A DNA stretch of 36,814 nt from Flavobacteriales bacterium. GTDB lineage: Bacteria; Bacteroidota; Bacteroidia; Flavobacteriales_D; Sanyastnellaceae. The translations under genes were made by a program, and so were the position numbers. Shown one piece after another: positions 1 through 5,805 of this stretch (positions are counted from its first letter, which is position 1; each line of letters starts with the position of its first letter). The stretch lies in assembly GCA_020437755.1 (NCBI GenBank), contig JAGQVX010000023.1:1-36814 (forward strand), written 5' to 3'. The notes under the pieces are model-generated. The model was not told where the DNA came from, did no database searches, and saw nothing but the letters and a program-made list of their open reading frames with translations.

Positions 1-1142
1 GAGAAATCAGTAGAAGCGTCAGAGTCGAAGTAATATTCGGCTCCATCGCCCGGTGCACCTTCTCCACCTGAGTATTCTCCAGCTCCACCCACGTTGCAGT
101 TGCCCATTTCGTTATCGGCAAAATCAAGAATTTCCACACGTGTTCCATTTGGGCATACCACTTCAATGTCCAGGTCGCCCATATAGGAGTGCTCCATGTT
201 GAGCATGATGACCATATTGGCACCGTCTTCGATGACATCGGATGTTCCAAACTGATTGAATTCAACTTCAGACGTGTAGCTATCGCCAGTTCCGTCGGGG
301 AGTTCTGTCGGGTCGGGATCGGGCTGAATTTGCTCTTCTTCCCAGGTATAGGGATCGGTTGCAGCGGCAAGGGTTACTTCGGTTCCCGCACACACTCCTT
401 CTTCGTCGGCATCAGAGCTGAGGCCAAAAGTTGGGGGACCGGCCACTTCGATCAATACTTCTTCAAGTACCGTACTGGAACATCCCAGATCATCCGTTAC
501 CACCAGGGAAACGATGTACCCACCGGCGTTGGAGAAGCTATGAGCACATACGGGGGTGCTGGAAGACAAGGTATTGCCATCACCGAAATCCCAGTCATAC
601 TGTTCAAATGAAGTACCATCGGCCTGGGTACTACCCGTAGCCGAAAAGGTCACCATTTCAGGATCTTCCTGGTTATCGGCCGAGGTTGCACAAATTTGCG
701 TTTGATCGGCACTGATACTTGCCGTAGGCGGATTGCAAATGGTTTGACACTCAACCGTCCAGGTGGTGGATGAGAAGTCTTCATCATCACAACTCACGCT
801 TTCATCGGAAGTAATTCGAAGGGTCACACAGCCATCGCCTCCTTCATCTTGAGAAGTACCAATGTAGGAATAACCGCTTGTTCCGTTGCCGTCAATGGTA
901 GCAAGTATGTCCCCTGAGGTATCGGAGCCGTCGTAGATGATCAACTCATCATACCCTGCTTCGATATGATAGGTGAGCAAAGTGAGCGATATGACCTGTG
1001 TCGCGGGATTGTCGGGACAATACGTTACAATATAGTCCTCATCATTTTCGTAGCAGTAGGACACTAATCCTACGGAGCAGTCTTGCGCCGTAAGCATGCC
1101 AAAAACTCCTGCGAACAGGAGGGAAAGCAAGAATTGTTTCAT
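1..1142 (-). CDS. Secreted CUB/PKD/P-domain-like surface protein, 5' part only
   Basis: The frame opens at an ATG at 1142 and runs without a stop off the left edge, so about 380 N-terminal residues are present. It starts with a signal peptide (MKQFLLSLLFAGVFGMLTAQ). Residues ~20-125 resemble a CUB domain: a Cys pair, YDELIIYDGSD and a later cysteine pair. Residues ~145-215 are a PKD domain with the hallmark YDWDFGDGN. Residues ~260-330 have the HSYMGDLDIEVVCPNGT pattern of a proprotein-convertase P-like beta domain. In Bacteroidota such mosaics are usually large T9SS substrates with a C-terminal sorting domain, which would lie outside the window. It follows the small secreted protein by 11 bases on the same strand, suggesting one transcript. 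The domain calls are from motifs only; the function is presumably adhesion or glycan/protein binding. Confidence 0.8.
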   Translation of the reverse strand, partial: MKQFLLSLLFAGVFGMLTAQDCSVGLVSYCYENDEDYIVTYCPDNPATQVISLTLLTYHIEAGYDELIIYDGSDTSGDILATIDGNGTSGYSYIGTSQDEGGDGCVTLRITSDESVSCDDEDFSSTTWTVECQTICNPPTASISADQTQICATSADNQEDPEMVTFSATGSTQADGTSFEQYDWDFGDGNTLSSSTPVCAHSFSNAGGYIVSLVVTDDLGCSSTVLEEVLIEVAGPPTFGLSSDADEEGVCAGTEVTLAAATDPYTWEEEQIQPDPDPTELPDGTGDSYTSEVEFNQFGTSDVIEDGANMVIMLNMEHSYMGDLDIEVVCPNGTRVEILDFADNEMGNCNVGGAGEYSGGEGAPGDGAEYYFDSDASTDF

Positions 1143-1153
1143 AGTTTACCGGT

Positions 1154-1465
1154 TCAGGGATGTTGTTGGGCGATTTTGAGATCAAATTGTTCCCGGTTTC
1201 GGATGTACAGACGGTACATATCGATCTTCACCAGGTCACTTTTTCGGGATTCCGAAAGTTGATTCCAGATCTCAAAGAAGGCCTTAATTTCCTGGAGTTT
1301 TGCAGGAGCCTCAATTTCGAGATGGTCAATTTGTGCCGAGGAATAAAGATCTTCCAATTGGAAGTCTTTTTTCAGTGTTTCTCCTTTCGATTTTACAGAC
1401 TGCGCTTGTTGTCCCCACGCGTTCATGGAGAAGGCAAGCAGACAAATACTCACGAATTTTCTCAT
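1154..1465 (-). CDS. Small secreted protein of unknown function
   Basis: A 103-residue protein with a clear signal peptide (MRKFVSICLLAFSMNAWGQQ) followed by a charged, helical mature part containing IKAFFEIWNQLSESRKSDL. I do not recognise a family. The ATG start is supported by the signal peptide and by a promoter-like sequence about 55 bases upstream. It lies 11 bases before the CUB/PKD gene on the same strand, so the two are probably co-transcribed and may act together at the cell surface. The overlapping plus-strand frames lack any comparable signature. Confidence 0.72.
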   Translation of the reverse strand: MRKFVSICLLAFSMNAWGQQAQSVKSKGETLKKDFQLEDLYSSAQIDHLEIEAPAKLQEIKAFFEIWNQLSESRKSDLVKIDMYRLYIRNREQFDLKIAQQHP

Positions 1466-1518
1466 GTTTTAGGCTTTGGTGAGCCGTTAAACATTCAAGT
1501 GATAATTGATTTCGGGGG

Positions 1519-1547
1519 TAAAAGTATGGGGAGGTAACCTCACCCAA
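1519..1547 (-). promoter_or_regulatory. Promoter for the 1154-1465 / CUB-PKD transcript
   Basis: On the minus strand a TTG (1547-1545) is followed after 18 bases by TACTTTTA (1526-1519), one base off the Bacteroidota -7 element TAnnTTTG. The spacer contains an odd-length palindrome, GAGGT-T-ACCTC (about 1530-1540), which could be an operator. The predicted transcript start is about 45 bases before the 1465 start codon. Confidence 0.45.
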
Positions 1548-1642
1548 GTAAGCCGTGATTCAGAAGGTCGTGTCGGTAGAATCTGATGCGCGTGTGAGAA
1601 GATAGGATCGTGTAGGGTTAGGCAACAGAATTACGACCCGTA

Positions 1643-1664
1643 GAGACGCGATGAATCGCGTCTC
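1643..1664. repeat. 22-bp palindromic repeat, copy 1
   Basis: A perfect inverted repeat with 10-base arms, GAGACGCGAT and ATCGCGTCTC, around a 2-base centre (GA). A second copy lies 86 bases downstream with the opposite centre (TC), so the pair is in inverted orientation. No T-run follows, so it is not a typical terminator. Confidence 0.8.
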
Positions 1665-1750
1665 AGCCATTCACCTTGGTAATCGGATTATCGGCTGGAT
1701 TATACAATGATCGTTTGCTATGATAATCTTGGGGGTTAGGTTGGGGGTCG

Positions 1751-1772
1751 GAGACGCCATTCATCGCGTCTC
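1751..1772. repeat. 22-bp palindromic repeat, copy 2 (one arm mismatch)
   Basis: This is the same palindrome as at 1643 but in reverse orientation: GAGACGCCAT, centre TC, ATCGCGTCTC, with a single mismatch in the left arm. With copy 1 it frames about 86 bases of non-coding DNA. Confidence 0.75.
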
Positions 1773-1809
1773 CATTCTCAAACAACCAATCAAGACCCGC
1801 AGAAAAATT

Positions 1810-2259
1810 TTACTGCCCGCGTGATAAACGGAAACCTACATCGTGGATGTCGGGGAGATCATCCTGGCGCATGGCCTGGTGGATTTCAATCCGGTAATTG
1901 CCTGCCAGGGGAAACTGCTTGTTTTGTTTATACAGGAAGCGATTGTCGTGCATATTTCCCATTCCCGTTCCATACCATCGTCCGGCCTGATCAGCCAAAA
2001 AACACTCAACCGTATCTACCGATTTCTTGCCGTTGGGAAAGTTGAGGGTCACAAACAGAAACATGTTCGAATAGGGGTAGTCATTTCCGTTTCTCAGATT
2101 GATGTAAAAATTGTGTCGGGAAACCGTATCACTCACCTGGAACTGAAATCGAACGGGTTCATCCCACGACCATACAGCACCGTCGATCTCCTGGTTTTGC
2201 TCAAAAACCATGTTGTCATCACAGGAGATAAGAAGTGCTGCGCACACCCATGCCCCCAA
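1810..2259 (-). CDS. gldH: Gliding motility lipoprotein GldH
   Basis: About 149 residues matching GldH, a lipoprotein needed with the Gld/T9SS machinery for gliding and secretion in Flavobacteria. Seen: a lipobox (LLISC, then DDN), a beta-rich body with FLFVTLNFPNGK and an ending resembling GNYRIEIHQAMRQDDLPDIHDVGFRL. The ricT-gldH gene order is, as I recall, common in Bacteroidota. The start is uncertain. The coordinates use a TTG at 2259, which gives only a short uncharged leader (MGAWVCAALLISC). In-frame codons upstream to 2283 would give a classic lipoprotein signal (KQFAGIILGAWVCAALLISC), but that version would start at ATC and overlap the end of ricT by 22 bases. Confidence 0.85.
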   Translation of the reverse strand: MGAWVCAALLISCDDNMVFEQNQEIDGAVWSWDEPVRFQFQVSDTVSRHNFYINLRNGNDYPYSNMFLFVTLNFPNGKKSVDTVECFLADQAGRWYGTGMGNMHDNRFLYKQNKQFPLAGNYRIEIHQAMRQDDLPDIHDVGFRLSRGQ

Positions 2260-2261
2260 TA

Positions 2262-3689
2262 TTATTCCGGCGAACTGTTTGATGGCTTCGAATTGTTGTT
2301 ATTCTTCCTTCGATTCGAACGGTTTTTAGGACCGTTTTGTTTTGGACCTCCTTCGCTTTTTGGTGCTCGCTGACGTTGATCGTTGGGCGCTTGTTGGCGT
2401 TGCTCGTTCGAACCTCCCTTTCGATCATTCCCCGGTTTACCCGGACGATTGTTGCCCCCGCGCGATTTACCCTTCGGAGGTCGGGAACCGCCTTGATCAG
2501 ATGCCTGACCACTTGCTTGCCTCTTGTCCCTGTTGCCGCCCCGCTGGTTGCCTTGACGGTTGTTTTTCGAACGCTTGTTGCGTCCTTTCTTCGAACGGCC
2601 AACCTGATCAAAACGTGTAAGACTGTCTTGCCCAACTACATTCGAATAGTCGATGACTTCTTCAACAAGTTCCGGCACTTCGGCAAATGATTCCAGATCT
2701 TCAGGAGTTTCTCCACGCTTGTTCATTGCCAACAACTCATGTACGTCATCAACGTTCACGGGCACCGGCGAACCGCCAACCTGCTTGTCGTAAATGAAGT
2801 ACATGATACGCTTGAATATGTCGGTCTTGAAATGAAAGGCCCTGCCTTTAACGGTATCAATCCGGGTGTTGGCCGATGGAAACTCCTTAATGGCTTCCAT
2901 GTATTGGTCCAACTCGTAATTGAGGCAACACTTCAACTTACCACACTGTCCGGCCAGTTTCTGCGGATTCAAAGCCAGTTGCTGATACCGCGCACTGCTG
3001 GTGCTCACCGTTCGGAAGTCTGTAAGCCAAGAAGCACAACACAATTCACGTCCGCACGATCCAATGCCCCCCAGCTTGCCGGCTTCTTGCCGCATACCTA
3101 TCTGGCGCATCTCAACACGAATGCGAAACCTGTCGGCCAGGCGCTTAATAAGCTCCCGGAAATCAACCCTGCCCTCGGCCGTGTAATAAAACGTGGCTTT
3201 TGCACGGTCACCCTGGTATTCAACATCACTGATTTTCATCTCCAACCCCAAATCCTTCGAAATGGTTCGGGCGGAAATCATAGTGTCCCATTCCATCGAA
3301 CGAGCTTCCTGCCATTTTTGAATATCGGCTTCATTGGCCTTGCGAAGTACTTTGCGGATCTCGTGATTGTCTTTCACGTTTTTCTTGCGCATCTGTATAC
3401 GAACCAATTCGCCTGTCAGACTCACAATGCCCACATCATAACCTGGACTTGACTCCACGGCCACGACATCGCCAATACTTAAATTGATTTCAGAAGTGTA
3501 GCGGTAAAACGACTTACGATCGTTCTTAAACCTTACCTCTGCTATGTTGAATGGTTTTTGCCCCATGGGAAGTTCCATGCCGGCCAACCAGTCGAATACG
3601 TCCATTTTACCACAGCCAGTAACCCCGCAAGAACCATTGTTTTTGCATCCTTTCGGGGTACCTCCGTTCGAACAACTGCTACATCCCAT
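2262..3689 (-). CDS. ricT: PSP1-domain protein RicT with long basic disordered tail
   Basis: A 475-residue homologue of RicT/YaaT. In Bacillus, RicT joins RicA and RicF in an Fe-S complex affecting RNase Y and development; the Bacteroidota role is not established. The N-terminus is cysteine-rich (Cys 3, 6, 15, 21, 26), as in other Bacteroidota homologues. The PSP1 core spans ~45-330 and includes GRELCCASW and QCGKLKCCLNYE, likely metal or cluster ligands. From ~365 to the end the chain is low-complexity, rich in Arg, Lys, Gly, Gln, Asn and Pro (for example RGGNRDKRQ, RGGNNRPGK), typical of RNA-binding disorder. It is followed directly by gldH. The ATG at 3689 sits about 25 bases after a TACCTTTG promoter element. 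Confidence 0.9.
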   Translation of the reverse strand: MGCSSCSNGGTPKGCKNNGSCGVTGCGKMDVFDWLAGMELPMGQKPFNIAEVRFKNDRKSFYRYTSEINLSIGDVVAVESSPGYDVGIVSLTGELVRIQMRKKNVKDNHEIRKVLRKANEADIQKWQEARSMEWDTMISARTISKDLGLEMKISDVEYQGDRAKATFYYTAEGRVDFRELIKRLADRFRIRVEMRQIGMRQEAGKLGGIGSCGRELCCASWLTDFRTVSTSSARYQQLALNPQKLAGQCGKLKCCLNYELDQYMEAIKEFPSANTRIDTVKGRAFHFKTDIFKRIMYFIYDKQVGGSPVPVNVDDVHELLAMNKRGETPEDLESFAEVPELVEEVIDYSNVVGQDSLTRFDQVGRSKKGRNKRSKNNRQGNQRGGNRDKRQASGQASDQGGSRPPKGKSRGGNNRPGKPGNDRKGGSNEQRQQAPNDQRQRAPKSEGGPKQNGPKNRSNRRKNNNNSKPSNSSPE

Positions 3690-3719
3690 GTGGCTGCCTG
3701 TTTCTCATTAATTCGGAAA

Positions 3720-3727
3720 CAAAGGTA
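3720..3727 (-). promoter_or_regulatory. -7 promoter element of ricT
   Basis: TACCTTTG on the minus strand (3727-3720) matches the Bacteroidota -7 consensus TAnnTTTG exactly. It lies about 30 bases before the ricT ATG. No convincing TTG at -33 is visible, so the call rests on the -7 element alone. Confidence 0.5.
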
Positions 3728-3878
3728 ATTAAATTAAATGCGTCCCGTCGATGTGATCGCGGCGATAAAGCACACAACTGAACATGGAAAACCGAATAGT
3801 ATTGGTACGCCTTGCGTCCCTTGAATACACACCTTTCAAATTCATTTGTAAAACCTACTGCCCGACTGACAAAAGGGA

Positions 3879-5147
3879 TTATTTCTTAGAAATCTTGAAC
3901 TTACCCATTTTGATCAGCACGCGTTCATCGCTGCCTGAAGCACCGGATGTGCCTTGGGTAGTGGTTGAAGAATTTGTCGTTGGAGCGTTTCCTTTGTCTG
4001 CCTGACGCTCACTGCGGAGGGCGTCAAATCGATCACGTACTTCTTGAACACCGTCGGATTCAGCAAAAGCCAACGCCTGTGGGGCTGCTACTTCTGCCTT
4101 TTGAAGAAGTGCGCCTGCCAATCCTCCAACCGATTCCAGCGCTTTCCAGGCGGTTCCCATGATTTCTGCATCTTCAATCGAAGGTAAAATATGAACTTCG
4201 CGCATTGAACCACCGGGTGTACGAGCCGACTCACTTCCCGAAACTGAAGTGGTGCTTCGGGTGTCCAATGCAGCCATCATGATGCGCTCGTCGGCAGGTG
4301 ATGTCGTTTCCCCTACTACCGGAGTTGAAATGTGACGAACCAACTGAACCTCTTTGGCCGTTGGATTCTCCATTTGGCGCATGCCTGAACTTACCGATTC
4401 AACACGCACATCCCATCCCTGACGCGAAGAAGCTAAACGCTCGCCTTCGCAAACGGTATTTCGGGTGCTTGACCATCCCCACCATACGGCAATAAGAACC
4501 GCTGCTGCAGCTGCTGCGTATCGGATATAACCCAACATCGAAACCACCACGGCTGTTTTCATCAACTCCTCCTTTGCAGGGTAAGTCACCGAAAGATCGG
4601 GCTGAACGTGAGTGGCAGCGAAGTAGGCACCCTCTTTTTGCAACTGCGGATTGGCTTGCTTACGACGCTGAAGCTCCTGCTCCTGCTGTGTCGAAAGATC
4701 GCCCTCCATAGCTCCAATGAGCAAATGCTCATCTCGACGGTAGTCCACCGACTCAGGAATCAAAAGCGATTGGTGATCAAACGAGATGGATACTCCTTGA
4801 AGCTGCGTGTGCGACATGAGCTTCCAGGCTTCTGCAACCTTTGGATAGCGTGCGATCCAGGCCTCTACCTCAAGGATAGCCTCGGCACTGAGATCCTTTT
4901 CCAAAAACGCGGCAAGTTGCTCATGCACCACCTCGGGATCGGTGGGCCATTCCGACTGGAACAAGGAGTCCTTATCCTGCATCTCCACACCGGGAGCACG
5001 AAGGACAACATCTTCCAACCCATCCATCTCCTCACGAATATCAGGATGGAGCAACAGAAAAGCCTCCATAGCCGCTTTCATCTCAGGATCAAGTGTTCCT
5101 TCGATGTAGTCAATCATCCATATTTCGTAATTCTCCCGGGTAATCAT
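3879..5147 (-). CDS. Membrane anti-sigma-like protein partnered with the ECF sigma factor
   Basis: A 422-residue single-pass membrane protein. The N-terminal ~190 residues contain three loose copies of one unit: YIEGTLDPEMKAAMEAFLLLHP near residue 14, FLEKDLSAEAILEVEAWIARYP near 80 and AMEGDLSTQQEQELQRRKQANP near 148. Each is an E-G/K-x-L turn, a helix, and a Pro-ended helix. A transmembrane segment (YAAAAAAVLIAVWWGW) lies at ~200-225, followed by a long periplasmic, Ser/Thr/Pro-containing region with no recognised domain. The ATG overlaps the sigma factor stop as ATGA, so translation is probably coupled. The position and layout imply an anti-sigma factor that holds the sigma at the membrane. 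I cannot see a zinc-binding anti-sigma motif, so the function is inferred from context. Confidence 0.7.
   Translation of the reverse strand: MITRENYEIWMIDYIEGTLDPEMKAAMEAFLLLHPDIREEMDGLEDVVLRAPGVEMQDKDSLFQSEWPTDPEVVHEQLAAFLEKDLSAEAILEVEAWIARYPKVAEAWKLMSHTQLQGVSISFDHQSLLIPESVDYRRDEHLLIGAMEGDLSTQQEQELQRRKQANPQLQKEGAYFAATHVQPDLSVTYPAKEELMKTAVVVSMLGYIRYAAAAAAVLIAVWWGWSSTRNTVCEGERLASSRQGWDVRVESVSSGMRQMENPTAKEVQLVRHISTPVVGETTSPADERIMMAALDTRSTTSVSGSESARTPGGSMREVHILPSIEDAEIMGTAWKALESVGGLAGALLQKAEVAAPQALAFAESDGVQEVRDRFDALRSERQADKGNAPTTNSSTTTQGTSGASGSDERVLIKMGKFKISKK
4372..4385 (+). repeat. ATTTGSCGAATGSC word, one mismatch
   Basis: ATTTGGCGCATGCC; the GGC/GCC stem is kept and the loop is GCAT instead of GAAT. 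It lies inside the anti-sigma gene, encoding part of GMRQMEN. Confidence 0.4.
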
Positions 5148-5629
5148 ACCACGTAATCTATGCTAACCAAGTATTTTTTCAATGCAATTCGAGCGCGGTA
5201 AATATACACTTTGACCTGCGCTTCTCCCAGACCGGTAATGTCTTCAATTTCCTTGTAAGAATAACCCTCGTAATCTCGCAGCAACACTACCGATTTCTGA
5301 ACTTCAGGCAGTCGGTCGAGTGCGGCGTGTAAGTGATCATTCAAATCGGAGTAATGCTGGTCGTGGGCAAACTGGGCCTCTCCCACTTCCTCAAAATCTC
5401 CCTTTTTCTTCTCGCGGCGTATCTGATCAATCATGGTCCGGTATCCGGTAGTGAACAAATACGACTTGGCCTTCTCAGCCTCTACCTCCTCATGCTTTTT
5501 CCAAAGCTTTTCAAATGCATCCTGTACCACGTCGCGCGCCCATTCCTCATCCTTGACATTTTTCACAATAAAGCGAAAAAGCCCGTCTGAGTATTGACGT
5601 ACGCAATCGTTATAGTCTGTAACAGTCAT
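5144..5629 (-). CDS. ECF-type RNA polymerase sigma-70 factor
   Basis: A 161-residue ECF sigma factor. Region 2 is at ~15-75 (ARDVVQDAFEKLWKKHEEV, then SYLFTTGYRTMIDQIRREK), covering -10 recognition and core binding. Region 4 is at ~104-155 (LPEVQKSVVLLRDYEGYSYK, then GLGEAQVKVYIYRARIALK), the helix-turn-helix for the -35 element. It overlaps the downstream anti-sigma gene by four bases (ATGA). The gene follows the T9SS adhesin-PorP-OmpA operon by 176 bases on the same strand, so it could respond to or control envelope and secretion genes, though that is only contextual. A TAACTTTA (5678-5671) about 45 bases upstream is one base off the Bacteroidota -7 element. Confidence 0.95.
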   Translation of the reverse strand: MTVTDYNDCVRQYSDGLFRFIVKNVKDEEWARDVVQDAFEKLWKKHEEVEAEKAKSYLFTTGYRTMIDQIRREKKKGDFEEVGEAQFAHDQHYSDLNDHLHAALDRLPEVQKSVVLLRDYEGYSYKEIEDITGLGEAQVKVYIYRARIALKKYLVSIDYVV

Positions 5630-5789
5630 TTTTGTGCTCCGGTATGTTGGTGGGACGGAGCGCTCTACGGTAAAGTTACAGAAAGGAAAAAAATTTTTTG
5701 TCGTGGACGTTTGCCAAACTTCAAGATGCGTGTTTTACACCGAAAACACCGCAATTTAATCGGGTTCCAAGGTATTGAGCACATTATGT

Positions 5790-5803
5790 GGCATTCGCCA
5801 AAT
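5790..5803 (-). repeat. ATTTGSCGAATGSC word, exact, abutting the OmpA stop codon
   Basis: On the minus strand the OmpA stop TAG is followed at once by CCATTTGGCGAATGCC. The word is flanked on its other side by the palindrome CACATTATGTG (5780-5790). It sits where a terminator might be expected, but no T-run follows. Confidence 0.85.
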
Positions 5804-5805
5804 GG

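Larger units (their letters stand above)
1466..1809. other. Intergenic region carrying two inverted palindromes
   Basis: This 344-base stretch separates the small secreted protein gene from gldH. I see no credible gene in it. It holds the upstream promoter (1519-1547) and two copies of a 22-base palindrome at 1643 and 1751, described separately. The rest shows nothing I can name. Confidence 0.6.

Noticed and set aside
189-611. 140-codon plus frame opposite the CUB/PKD gene
   Set aside because: The minus frame carries a signal peptide and CUB, PKD and P-domain motifs across the same bases; the plus frame has none.
1843-2373. 176-codon plus frame opposite gldH
   Set aside because: GldH is recognised on the other strand, and this frame crosses two real genes without any domain.
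2219-2635. 138-codon minus frame inside ricT
   Set aside because: It is an out-of-frame reading of the low-complexity basic tail of ricT; the RicT frame has conserved motifs and the correct length.
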